Shown one piece after another: positions 1 to 9,253 of a stretch of 64,000 nucleotides of DNA. How positions within the stretch are numbered: position 1 is the stretch's first letter; every line of letters starts with the position of its first letter. The translations under genes were made by a program, and so were the position numbers. The stretch is from Oscillatoria sp. FACHB-1407 (lineage in GTDB: Bacteria; Cyanobacteriota; Cyanobacteriia; Elainellales; Elainellaceae). The notes beneath the pieces are model-generated. The model had not been told where the DNA came from, did no database searches, and worked only from the letters and a program-made list of their open reading frames with translations. The stretch is taken from contig NZ_JACJSA010000012.1 in the NCBI RefSeq assembly GCF_014697545.1, forward strand, positions 1-64,000. Direction: 5' to 3'.

Positions 1-2
1 CA

Positions 3-95
3 GGGGTCAGTTGGTATGAGGCAAAGTCGGCGATCGTACGGGATGCCATTCGAGCTTATTTGGCTGCTCCTCGTTTCGTTCTTCCAACTGCGTAA
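3..95 (+). CDS. C-terminal tail of an upstream gene (partial)
   Basis: An open frame runs in from the window edge and ends at TAA (93-95), giving a 30-residue tail ending RFVLPTA. It begins outside the window, so the product cannot be named. It sits 70 bases before the BREX-like operon on the same strand and could be another member of the same island. Being so short, it could also be a chance open frame. Confidence 0.3.
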   Translation, partial: GVSWYEAKSAIVRDAIRAYLAAPRFVLPTA

Positions 96-165
96 GTCCT
101 GTAGAAAAAATGTTCTTTAATTCCACCATCTCAAAAGTCTCATGCTGAAATTGGATTAATCGTTT

Positions 166-648
166 ATGAACGATCATCTAGAAAGGATTGTCCAAGCTGT
201 TCAGCAGATTAATCAAGCTCCTGAGCTACACCGTCATCGGCTTATTTTAGTTGTCGTAGCAGCCATGCAGACATTGTCATTCCAGGAGATAGCCGATCAG
301 CTTGGGTTTCATTACATAAACGTTAATTTTGAGCTAAGCCAACGGCTGCTAGAGGTTTCTAAACAGCAGCAGCCCATTAAAGCATTCAGATTACTTAATG
401 ATGAAATTATTGGGCAACCTGTCCAGCAGGGATTAGTCTTAGATCACTTTGAGATTCTCTTCGATCCGGGTTTGAGACTCGACCCAATGAGGTATCTGCT
501 CGACGTTTCTCGGTACTATACGGTAGTAGCAAGATGGAATGGCTCCTACGATAAGGGGTACTTGGTTTATGCTGAACCTGGACACCCTGAGTATGTCCAA
601 TATCAACCGAAAGATGGGGTGATTATAAGTGTAGAATCAAACCCTTGA
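166..648 (+). CDS. brxF: BrxF-like BREX type 3 protein with a degenerate P-loop
   Basis: A 160-aa protein. The C-terminal half matches my recollection of BrxF, the small P-loop protein of BREX type 3: an INVNFELSQRLLE segment (residues 51-63), a Walker B-like hydrophobic strand VLDHFEILFD (91-100) and the conserved AEPGHPEY (136-143). BrxF normally carries a GxxGxGKT loop after the first beta strand. Here the corresponding stretch reads VVVAAMQTLSF (29-39) with no GK[ST], so nucleotide binding is probably lost or altered. The gene is first in the operon, 37 bases before the BrxC gene. The family call rests on motif memory and synteny; the missing Walker A is seen directly. Confidence 0.72.
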   Translation: MNDHLERIVQAVQQINQAPELHRHRLILVVVAAMQTLSFQEIADQLGFHYINVNFELSQRLLEVSKQQQPIKAFRLLNDEIIGQPVQQGLVLDHFEILFDPGLRLDPMRYLLDVSRYYTVVARWNGSYDKGYLVYAEPGHPEYVQYQPKDGVIISVESNP

Positions 649-685
649 GAGCATCTAGCAGAGGCAGAAGCAAGAGGATACAGCG

Positions 686-3600
686 ATGCGATATGGCGAT
701 CTAATTCAATTTGAGCCAATTGAAACCGTTGTTCAACTGCGGGATGCTGACCGTCTTCAGGAAGCAAAACGCCTTGTTTCTACCTATGTCATTTCAGACG
801 AAATGGCTGAAAAACTGGCAGTTACGCTGTTCCCAAATCTTAGGCTTGATGGACATGACAGCAAAGGAGTTTTAATCGTTGGGAATTATGGTACAGGGAA
901 ATCTCACCTGATGTCAGTAATTTCAGCGATCGCTGAGCACAGCGACTTAGCAAAGGCTTTACCAAATTCCAGCATTGCGGAAGCTGCGACGACGATCGCA
1001 GGTAAATTTCAGGTTGTTCGAGCTGAAATTGGCACTACCAAGATGTCTCTCCGCGATATCCTGGTTTCTGTTCTGGAGGAATACTTAGATAAATTAGGCA
1101 TTCCACATAATTTCCCTTCAATTGAAGAGGTTGTTAATACTAAACCTGCTTTCGAGGAAATGATGGGTAAGTTTAACAACCATCCGGAGTATCGGGATAA
1201 GGGACTGCTTCTCGTAGTGGATGAGTTGCTAGATTACCTGGGTAGCCGAACGGATCAGGAACTCAACCTTGATCTTTCTTTTTTAAGAGAAATTGGGGAA
1301 GTCTGTAAATATCTTCCTTTCCGCTTTATTGCTGGACTTCAAGAACGATTATTTGATAACGATCGCTTCTCCTTTGTCGCAGGAGCGATCCGACGGGTGA
1401 AAGACCGATTTGATCAGGTTCTGATTGCCACTAGAGACATTAAGTTTGTTGTGGCTGAACGGCTTTTGAAGAAGAACGCTGAACAAAAAGTCAAGATAAG
1501 AGAACATTTAGCTCGTTTCGCTAAATTTTATGGAAACATGAACGAGCAAATGGAGGAGTATGTTGATCTCTTCCCAATTCATCCAGAATATATCAACGTT
1601 TTCAACCGGATTGCCTTCATTGAAAAGCGGGAGGTTTTAAGAACCCTATCTCTGGCAATGCGGCGTAAGTTGGATGACGTTATTCATGAAGACGAGCCAG
1701 GATTAATCAGCTATGACCAATACTGGACAGTCATCAAGGAAAACGCCGCTTTCAAAACGATTCCAGAAATCCGTGAGGTTGTTGAGTGCAGTGCAAAATT
1801 AGAAGGGCTGGTTGAAAGCAGCTATCCTTCAAAAGCATCAAAACAGTTTGCTAAGAAGATAATTTACGGTTTGAGCCTGTATCGTCTAGCTGTGGGGGAT
1901 ATTGAAGCCCCTGTAGGGTTAACAGCAGAGGCGCTGAGAGATGGGCTTTGCCTCTACGAGCCTGGAGTGGAGGATATGAGCGACGAGCCAGCGGATGACT
2001 TGCGAGGTGAAGTTGAAACGGCTCTGCGTTTGATCAGTACTACCGTCAATGGGCAGTTTATCTCGGCAACAGATCGAGACAGCAGGGGAGTTCCAAGCGG
2101 GCAGTTCTATCTAGATATCAAGAAAACGACTGATTATGATGCTCAAATCAACAAACGAGCTGAAAGCTTAGATGGAAGTAAACTTGACCAAGCCTACTTC
2201 AGAGCATTAGCCCAAATTCTTTACCTCTCTGATCGGTACTATCCTGGGACTCACCTTGCTTGGGAATACGAGCTAGAGTGGCGCAGCCATCATGCATCTC
2301 GAATTGGCTATATGTTCTTCGGAACCCCAAGCCAGCGTTCCACTGCTCAACCCCCCAGAGATTTTTATATCTTTTTTCTTCAGCCTTTTAGTGAACTGCC
2401 TAAGTTGTCAAAGCCTGAGGCGAGTGATGTCTTCTTTGAGTTAGGTCGTCGGGATGAAACGTTTGATACCGCATTGAACTGGTATGCAGCCGCATTGGAT
2501 CTGGAAGCTACGAGTTCTGGTAAGGCAAAGGAGACCTATGCATCTAAAGCTGCTGGTTATTTGAGAAACCTGGTGAGGTGGCTGGAAACTAATATTACAA
2601 CTGCTTTTAAGGTTACTTATCGAGGGCAGACAAAACCACTACCAGAATGGATTAAGGGCAAGCTGACCACGGGAGGAACACGCGCAGGCGTAAGAGATAT
2701 CGTCAATACAGCCGCTTCCGTGTGTCTCGAAGACCATTTTCGGCAGCTAGCTCCGGATTACCCTGGCTTTTCTGTGCTGATTACAAATGAGAACAGACCC
2801 CAAGCTGCTCAAGATGCTCTCCGGTGGATGCGTGGGGCAACTCAAACTAAGCAAGCAACTGCTGTACTAGATGCCCTAGAGCTTTTAGACGGCGATCGCC
2901 TAACTCCCTCTCGATCAAAATATACGAACTATATCCTAGAACTATTGCGAAATAAGGGGCAAGGGCAGGTTCTGAATCGATCGGAGTTGATTCAGGATGA
3001 ATTTGGCATTGAGTTCATGATTCGGTATCGTTTAGAACCTGAATGGATCGTTGTACTACTGGCAGTGTTGGTTTACAACGGAGACGTGGTTCTGTCAGTA
3101 CCAGGTAAAAAATATGATGCGGGTAATCTGGATAGTTTAATTACGGCTCCTATCAGTGAGCTAGTCAATTTTAAGCATATTGAGCAGCCCAAGGATTGGA
3201 ATGTACCTGTTCTAAAAGCAGTGTTTGAATTGGTCGGGCTAGAGCCAGGAAAAGCTGTTTTGGTGACTCAAACAGGGACAGAAGCGGAAGCGATCGTTGC
3301 TCAGCAGTTTCAACCTCGCCTCTCTGAGCTAGTAGCTCGGATTGTGAATGCCAGACAGCACTTGCCTAACTTAGCAATTTGGGGACAGGCACTGATACCA
3401 GACGAGCGTTTAAGAACGGCATATCAGACAACACTTAACGAGACAAAAGCTTTTCTCGAATCGCTTCAAGCATATAATACACCTGCAAAATTAAAGAATC
3501 TGAGACTTGATCCATCAGAGTTAGATCGTCAACAAAGGGGGGTAGATACTCTGCGACAGGTTGAGTATCTACTGGAACTGCTGACCAATCTGAGGGAGCC

Positions 3601-4420
3601 GACGAACTACCTGTCTCAGGCAAGCATGGCATTGCCTGAAAGCCATCCTTGGGTCGTTGATGTGCGTCAGTTTCGCAATCAATTGGTGATGGAATTGCAA
3701 GACCCGGAGCACCGAGAAGCTTCAGCTTTCCAACAGAGTACTCGGCAAAAGATTACCGAACTGAAGCGGGAGTATATTCGGACTTATGCCACTTTACACA
3801 GCCGTGGACGATTGGGTGTAGCTGAAGCCCGTCAGCGTGCTCGTTTAGTGCAGGACGAGCGGTGGAAAATGCTCTATCGCTTGAAAGAGATTGATGTCAT
3901 GCCTGTTCAGCAATTGCATGATTATCAACAGCGGTTGAATCGGCTCCAAGAGTGTTCGCAACTGACTGAACAGGACTTGCAAAGCACACCCACTTGCCCT
4001 CATTGCCAATTTCGTCCAGCCAGTGAAGACGTTCAGGCACCCGTTAGTTTACGGTTGGAGCAGATGGAAGCGGAATTGGATCAATTGGTTGCTAGCTGGA
4101 CAAAATCCTTGCTCGATAACCTCAACTCAACCGTAGCTCAAGAAAGTATTCGGCTTCTCCCAGAAGATCAGCAGCACGCTGTTACAGCCTTCGTCGAGTC
4201 GGGTGAATTGCCTGATCTCACTCCAGATTTTATCCACGCGCTGCAAGAAGCTCTCTCTGGGCTGGAGAAGGTAGTGGTTCAACTGGAAGAGATGCGCTCG
4301 GCGTTGCTAGAGGGTGGCTCTCCAATTACTCCAGAGGAGTTAAAGAATCGTTTCAGGGACTATCTCAATGGCAAAATTCGTGGGTTAGACTCTACCAAGG
4401 TCAGGATTGTTTTGGAATAA
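686..4420 (+). CDS. brxC: BrxC/PglY-like large ATPase (DUF6079 type)
   Basis: A 1244-aa protein of the size typical for BREX BrxC/PglY. Walker A is GNYGTGKSH at residues 66-74 and Walker B is LLLVVDELLDYLG at about 174-186. A long helical region follows, and near residue 1104 a CPHC pair suggests half of a zinc ribbon, followed by a coiled C-terminus. BrxC is an AAA+-type ATPase needed for BREX restriction and methylation, probably as a DNA-bound oligomer. It lies between brxF and the methylase, the order known for BREX type 3. The stop lies 10 bases before the methylase ATG, with the methylase ribosome binding site in between. Confidence 0.85.
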   Translation: MRYGDLIQFEPIETVVQLRDADRLQEAKRLVSTYVISDEMAEKLAVTLFPNLRLDGHDSKGVLIVGNYGTGKSHLMSVISAIAEHSDLAKALPNSSIAEAATTIAGKFQVVRAEIGTTKMSLRDILVSVLEEYLDKLGIPHNFPSIEEVVNTKPAFEEMMGKFNNHPEYRDKGLLLVVDELLDYLGSRTDQELNLDLSFLREIGEVCKYLPFRFIAGLQERLFDNDRFSFVAGAIRRVKDRFDQVLIATRDIKFVVAERLLKKNAEQKVKIREHLARFAKFYGNMNEQMEEYVDLFPIHPEYINVFNRIAFIEKREVLRTLSLAMRRKLDDVIHEDEPGLISYDQYWTVIKENAAFKTIPEIREVVECSAKLEGLVESSYPSKASKQFAKKIIYGLSLYRLAVGDIEAPVGLTAEALRDGLCLYEPGVEDMSDEPADDLRGEVETALRLISTTVNGQFISATDRDSRGVPSGQFYLDIKKTTDYDAQINKRAESLDGSKLDQAYFRALAQILYLSDRYYPGTHLAWEYELEWRSHHASRIGYMFFGTPSQRSTAQPPRDFYIFFLQPFSELPKLSKPEASDVFFELGRRDETFDTALNWYAAALDLEATSSGKAKETYASKAAGYLRNLVRWLETNITTAFKVTYRGQTKPLPEWIKGKLTTGGTRAGVRDIVNTAASVCLEDHFRQLAPDYPGFSVLITNENRPQAAQDALRWMRGATQTKQATAVLDALELLDGDRLTPSRSKYTNYILELLRNKGQGQVLNRSELIQDEFGIEFMIRYRLEPEWIVVLLAVLVYNGDVVLSVPGKKYDAGNLDSLITAPISELVNFKHIEQPKDWNVPVLKAVFELVGLEPGKAVLVTQTGTEAEAIVAQQFQPRLSELVARIVNARQHLPNLAIWGQALIPDERLRTAYQTTLNETKAFLESLQAYNTPAKLKNLRLDPSELDRQQRGVDTLRQVEYLLELLTNLREPTNYLSQASMALPESHPWVVDVRQFRNQLVMELQDPEHREASAFQQSTRQKITELKREYIRTYATLHSRGRLGVAEARQRARLVQDERWKMLYRLKEIDVMPVQQLHDYQQRLNRLQECSQLTEQDLQSTPTCPHCQFRPASEDVQAPVSLRLEQMEAELDQLVASWTKSLLDNLNSTVAQESIRLLPEDQQHAVTAFVESGELPDLTPDFIHALQEALSGLEKVVVQLEEMRSALLEGGSPITPEELKNRFRDYLNGKIRGLDSTKVRIVLE

Positions 4421-4430
4421 AGGGGAACGG

Positions 4431-7265
4431 ATGACGGAGTCAGCCAAGCAACTGTCGATTTCTGAACCAGATGAGTCAGCCAAAATTCAGGAACCCGTAG
4501 AGTGCTTAGGCAAGACCTTTGAGAACGATGAGGCGCGGCGGGCTTATTTCCTAGAGAAACTGCGGGAGAAGCTAAAAGATCCTGAATTTCGAGCGATCGA
4601 AGGGTTTCCCATCGGTGAAGACGAAGACATCTTGGCACTATCTGACCCACCCTACTACACGGCTTGCCCCAATCCCTTTTTAGAAGACTTCATTCGCTGC
4701 TACGGCAAGCCTTACGATCCTGAAACCAGCCATTATCACCGTGAACCTTTGGCGGCGGATATCAGCGAAGGCAAAACAGACAGCTTATACACTGCCCATA
4801 GCTATCACACCAAGGTGCCGCATAAAGCCATCATGCGCTATATCCTGCACTATACAGAGCCAGGAGATATTGTTTTGGATGGGTTCTCTGGCTCCGGCTT
4901 GACGGGTGTTGCGGCGCAAATGTGTGGTTCTCCTGATCAGGAGTTTAAGAGAGAAATTGAAACGGAACGTGAAGCCGCAAACCTCCCACCTGTAAAATGG
5001 GGTTCCCGTCGAGCGGTGCTAAATGATATTGGAATTGCTGCCACTTTTATTGGAGCGAATTATAACCTGCCGTTTGATGTAGAGGCATTTGAACGAGAAG
5101 CCAAACGTATTCTGAGGGAGCTAAAAGACGAAATTGGCTGGATGTATGAAACGCTTCATACAGATGGAAAAACGAAAGGGCAAATCAATTACACCGTTTG
5201 GAGTGAAGTCTTCAGTTGCCCAAACTGTAGTGAACAAATCGTTTTTCTGAAAGAAGCTCTTGATCTCATTACCAAACGAGTTCATGAGACATTTTCATGT
5301 CCCCACTGCTCTGCTAGGCTAAACAAAGATAATCTTCAAAGATTCATAGAAACGCTAATTGATCCAGCGACCCATGAACCTTGGCAACGAATTCGCTTAA
5401 TACCAGTATTAGTTAACTATAGCGTTGGGAAAAACAAGTTTGAGAAGGAAGTTGATAGCTTTGATCTAGAAACCTTAAGAGAAATAGAAAGATTAGAACT
5501 TCCATCAACTGTACCAACTAATCGTTTCCCAATCGAGCGTATGTATCATGGCTCACGATTGGCACCGAAAGGCTTCACACATGTCCACCACTTGTTTTTA
5601 CCTCCGGCTATTCAATCTCTTGGAGTGTTGTGGAAAAAAGCAATTACTTTTAGAGATCCGCGCTTGCGAAATATGCTTTTTTATCTGATAGAGCAAGCGC
5701 TTTGGACTATGTCAGTTTGCAATGCTTATCGTCCAACTGGCTTTTCTCAAGTTTCACAATATATGAAGGGTATTTATTATGTCCCTTCACAGCATTCAGA
5801 AGTTTCACCTTGGTATGTGTTGAATGGAAAGCTAAATCGGCTGGTCAAAGCGTTTAAGGTTTTTCAAGCAAATACAGCTCACGTAACTGCTAACGCTAGT
5901 ACTACAGCCAAGCTCAATATTCCCGATAATTCAATCGACTATATCTTTACTGATCCGCCCTTCGGCGAAAATATTTTCTATGCCGACCTTAACCTTTTAG
6001 TTGAATCTTGGCATAAAGTCGCAACTAATACTAGAACTGAAGCTATTATTGACAAGCCCAAACAAAAGGATTTATCAGATTACCAACAACTAATGCAGCG
6101 TTGCTTTGAGCAATATTATCGGGTGCTAAAGCCTGGTCGCTGGATGACGATGGTGTTCCATAATTCCAAAAATGCGGTCTGGAATGCTATTCAAGAGGCA
6201 ATGCTATCCGCAGGGTTTGTCGTTTCAACGGTTCGCACCCTGAATAAGCAGCAAGGCTCCTACCGACAAGTCACCAGCAGTGCCCCTAAAGAAGATTTGG
6301 TGGTGTCTGCCTATAAACCCAATGGTGGATTAGAGTCTCGCTTCAAGCTGGAAGCAGGCACCGAAGAAGGCGTTTGGGATTTTGTTCGCACTCATTTAGG
6401 GCAACTGCCTGTCATGCCGATTCTCAATGACTGTGCAGAACCCGTTTCTGAGCGCACCAGTCAGATGTTATATGACCAAATGGTCGCCTTCCACGTTCAG
6501 CGTGGAGTCATGATCCCCCTCTCTGCGGCTGAGTTCTACGCCGGAGTAGAGCAGCGATTTGAGCCGCGAAATGGGATGTACTTTTTGCCAGAACAAGCGT
6601 TGGAATACGATCGCAAACGCCATACCGTCCGCGAGTTCCTCCAGCTTGAACTACTTGTTACAGATGAAGAATCCGCTATTCAATGGGTACGCCAACAACT
6701 GACCCGGAAACCGCAAACCCTGCAAGAACTCACGCCCAAATTCATGAAAGAAGGGCAGCGTTCCTGGGCAAAGCACGAACGCTTATTTGAACTCCGAGAA
6801 CTCCTGGAAGACAATTTCCCTTGCTATAAAGGCAATGAGCCAATTCCCCCCCAAATCGTTTCCTGGCTTAAAGAATCCTCCATCTACAGAGAAATTATCA
6901 ACGGGCTAGAAACCGAACATCTCACTGATGCTGGGTTAGATACTCAAAATTCAGTTTTGCTAAATGCAGCGGTTGAGAGATGGTATGTGCCAAATCCTGA
7001 TCGAGCTAGAGACTTAGAACTTATTCGCGATCAGAAACTCCTGCGAGAATTTGAGCAATACCGTCAATCAAACCAACGCAAACTCAAGCAATTCCGTACT
7101 GAGGCAATTCGCGCAGGTTTCAAGAAGTGCTGGCAGGAACGGACAGAAGAAGGCTATCAAACCATTGTAGACATCGCCCATAAAATCCCCGAAACCATTC
7201 TTCAGGAAGACCCAAAACTCTTCCGCTTTTATAACCAAGCTGTGACCCGACTGGGAGGAATCTAA
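4431..7265 (+). CDS. pglX: Zn-ribbon adenine-specific DNA methylase, BREX type 3 PglX
   Basis: A 944-aa putative N6-adenine methyltransferase of the COG1743 type. SAM-binding motif I is LDGFSGSGLTG (149-159) and the catalytic motif is TDPPFGENIFYAD (about 507-519). Between them lies a zinc ribbon with CPNC and CPHC pairs (about 263-293). A second DPPYYT motif occurs near the N-terminus (72-77), before motif I. The role in BREX is to mark host DNA at a non-palindromic site so that phage DNA is told apart. I chose ATG 4431, which has GGGGAA upstream; an in-frame TTG at 4407 would overlap brxC. The stop overlaps the next ATG by one base (TAATG), suggesting translational coupling. Confidence 0.85.
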   Translation: MTESAKQLSISEPDESAKIQEPVECLGKTFENDEARRAYFLEKLREKLKDPEFRAIEGFPIGEDEDILALSDPPYYTACPNPFLEDFIRCYGKPYDPETSHYHREPLAADISEGKTDSLYTAHSYHTKVPHKAIMRYILHYTEPGDIVLDGFSGSGLTGVAAQMCGSPDQEFKREIETEREAANLPPVKWGSRRAVLNDIGIAATFIGANYNLPFDVEAFEREAKRILRELKDEIGWMYETLHTDGKTKGQINYTVWSEVFSCPNCSEQIVFLKEALDLITKRVHETFSCPHCSARLNKDNLQRFIETLIDPATHEPWQRIRLIPVLVNYSVGKNKFEKEVDSFDLETLREIERLELPSTVPTNRFPIERMYHGSRLAPKGFTHVHHLFLPPAIQSLGVLWKKAITFRDPRLRNMLFYLIEQALWTMSVCNAYRPTGFSQVSQYMKGIYYVPSQHSEVSPWYVLNGKLNRLVKAFKVFQANTAHVTANASTTAKLNIPDNSIDYIFTDPPFGENIFYADLNLLVESWHKVATNTRTEAIIDKPKQKDLSDYQQLMQRCFEQYYRVLKPGRWMTMVFHNSKNAVWNAIQEAMLSAGFVVSTVRTLNKQQGSYRQVTSSAPKEDLVVSAYKPNGGLESRFKLEAGTEEGVWDFVRTHLGQLPVMPILNDCAEPVSERTSQMLYDQMVAFHVQRGVMIPLSAAEFYAGVEQRFEPRNGMYFLPEQALEYDRKRHTVREFLQLELLVTDEESAIQWVRQQLTRKPQTLQELTPKFMKEGQRSWAKHERLFELRELLEDNFPCYKGNEPIPPQIVSWLKESSIYREIINGLETEHLTDAGLDTQNSVLLNAAVERWYVPNPDRARDLELIRDQKLLREFEQYRQSNQRKLKQFRTEAIRAGFKKCWQERTEEGYQTIVDIAHKIPETILQEDPKLFRFYNQAVTRLGGI

Positions 7266-9253
7266 TGCTTACTAAATGGAAGCTCTTCAACTTCAAATCA
7301 GTTCAAAAAGAGACTGAACTTGCATTAGCCCCCCTCACAATCTTCGCCGGACCCAATAGTAGCGGCAAGAGCACTTGGATTCAATCCATTTTACTGATTA
7401 GCCAAACGGTAGCCAGCAAAGTTCAGTCTCCTGCTGCTGTTGTCCTCAATGGCTATCTGACAAAGCTCGGTCAATTTGATGATCTCAAGTCATACGGCAG
7501 TGGGGCAAATCAAATTCTTATTGGGTGGGAGTGTGAACCGCGTAAACCTCAATTCTCAAGTCTCTCTGAAGAGTCAGAAATTGGTTTAGCAAGAGCGGTT
7601 AGTTTAGGAGATATGCCAGAGAGGATTCTTGGTGAAATATATTTTGATGCTGATTCATCTAATTCAGATAAAGATTTAACTCAACTTCAGCCTCGCTTAT
7701 TTCAATACACAATGTCCTGCAATAGCAAGGACGAAGACGCTATCAACTCGATCTCTACTTTTTCTGTAGGTCTCCTATCAAAGCCATTAGCTCAAAAAGT
7801 TCAAGATTTGAACGTTTCCCCGGCAGATATCGAGGCAGCACGAAGTGCCCTTGAATGTGAAATTAAGCTAAATGAAAATGCTCTAAAAGAGTTGAGGGAA
7901 TTAAGAGAATTTTTTGATTTAGAAGTTGAGCCAGTAGGTTGTGCATTTAGCCATCATTTTCTACCGAGTAAACTAATTGTACGCTGTAACGAAGTCATAG
8001 AGGAAACGCGCCTTATTTCGTCAATTTTGTTAGAGGAAGGGATACGTGTGTCTCCGTCCTATATTATGAGGCAACGGAACAATCCTACTATTCCTCTCAG
8101 AGCAATTAAGTTATTACAGGACTGGTTCGGTGATATTTTGCCAATTTCAAATCAACCGGATATTGATCAAATTTCACTTTTTCCAGAAATAGAGCCTAGA
8201 GCTATTACTCTAAAGGATTGGATGGATGGGCTAAGAAGGTTATCTTCTCACCGTCGGGGTGAATTTAGACAAAGACTTCGTAGAGAGCTTTCACCAGAAA
8301 AATTGGATGAATTAAATCAAATATTATATGAGTCACTTTTAGAAAATAGACAAAGCCCTTATGCACTTAAATCACAGCAGTTGCCAAGGAAAATTCGTAC
8401 AGCAGTTAATTATTTAGATTCTTTTTTTTCTAACTCAGTTCAATATCTAGGTCCATTACGAGACGAGCCAAAACCTTTATATCCGTTAGCTCCCACTGTT
8501 GATCCTTCTGATATTGGATTGCGCGGAGAATATACAGCCGCAGTCTTCGATCGTTACAAGGAAAAGCGAATTACTTATATCCCTACTACCTGCTTCCCAG
8601 AGCCAAAAGGTGGACAACCTCTAAAAGAAGAATACCAAACTCGAACTCTCAAGACTGCTGTACTAGATTGGTTGAGGTATCTGGAAGTTGCAGAAGATTT
8701 GCAAACAAAAGATATGGGTAAGCTTGGTCATGAGTTAAAAGTCACTCTACCTGGCTTAGGAAAAGAGCAAGATTTAATGCATGTCGGTGTTGGTGTCAGT
8801 CAAGTTTTACCAATTTTAGTAATGTGTCTTTTAGCTGACGAAGATACTACCTTAATTTTCGAGCAGCCAGAGCTTCACCTACATCCCCTGGTCCAAACTC
8901 GTCTAGCAGATTTTTTCTTGTCAATGGCACTTCTAGGTAAGCAATGTATCATTGAGACTCACAGTGAGTACTTAATTAATCGATTACGGTTTAGAGTTGC
9001 CTCTGATATCACTTCAGAGCCTAGAGATACTTTAGCCGAGCAAATCAAGATTTACTTTGCTGAAAAAGTTAAGGGAGCATCCAAATACTGTGAAGTAACA
9101 GTCAATAAGTACGGGGCGATCGTTGACTGGCCAAAAGGCTTCTTTGATCAGTCCCAACGTGAAGCAGAAGAAATTTTGAGGGCTTCGATGGCTAAGCGTA
9201 AACAAGAACGCCAGAAGAAGCAGGAGCAACTAGGGGAAAAGCCTGATGCCTGA
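7265..9253 (+). CDS. DUF3696-type AAA/ABC-like ATPase embedded in the BREX operon
   Basis: A 662-aa SMC/RecF-like ATPase. Walker A is GPNSSGKST (29-37) just after a KLFNFKS strand; the ABC signature-like GVGVSQVLP is at about 507-515, Walker B with catalytic Glu in TLIFEQPELHLHP at about 528-540, and the H-loop in ETHSEYLINRLR at about 564-575. The long middle is a helical insertion. This layout fits the DUF3696/AAA_15 families found in OLD, PARIS AriA and related defence ATPases. No Toprim nuclease domain is visible at the C-terminus, which is a charged helix. It overlaps the next gene by 8 bases, so the two proteins probably work together. BREX type 3 normally has a helicase gene (brxHII) here. 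Confidence 0.8.
   Translation: MLTKWKLFNFKSVQKETELALAPLTIFAGPNSSGKSTWIQSILLISQTVASKVQSPAAVVLNGYLTKLGQFDDLKSYGSGANQILIGWECEPRKPQFSSLSEESEIGLARAVSLGDMPERILGEIYFDADSSNSDKDLTQLQPRLFQYTMSCNSKDEDAINSISTFSVGLLSKPLAQKVQDLNVSPADIEAARSALECEIKLNENALKELRELREFFDLEVEPVGCAFSHHFLPSKLIVRCNEVIEETRLISSILLEEGIRVSPSYIMRQRNNPTIPLRAIKLLQDWFGDILPISNQPDIDQISLFPEIEPRAITLKDWMDGLRRLSSHRRGEFRQRLRRELSPEKLDELNQILYESLLENRQSPYALKSQQLPRKIRTAVNYLDSFFSNSVQYLGPLRDEPKPLYPLAPTVDPSDIGLRGEYTAAVFDRYKEKRITYIPTTCFPEPKGGQPLKEEYQTRTLKTAVLDWLRYLEVAEDLQTKDMGKLGHELKVTLPGLGKEQDLMHVGVGVSQVLPILVMCLLADEDTTLIFEQPELHLHPLVQTRLADFFLSMALLGKQCIIETHSEYLINRLRFRVASDITSEPRDTLAEQIKIYFAEKVKGASKYCEVTVNKYGAIVDWPKGFFDQSQREAEEILRASMAKRKQERQKKQEQLGEKPDA

Noticed and set aside
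3435-3632. 65-aa minus-strand frame inside brxC
   Set aside because: Fully inside the BrxC gene on the opposite strand with no independent support.
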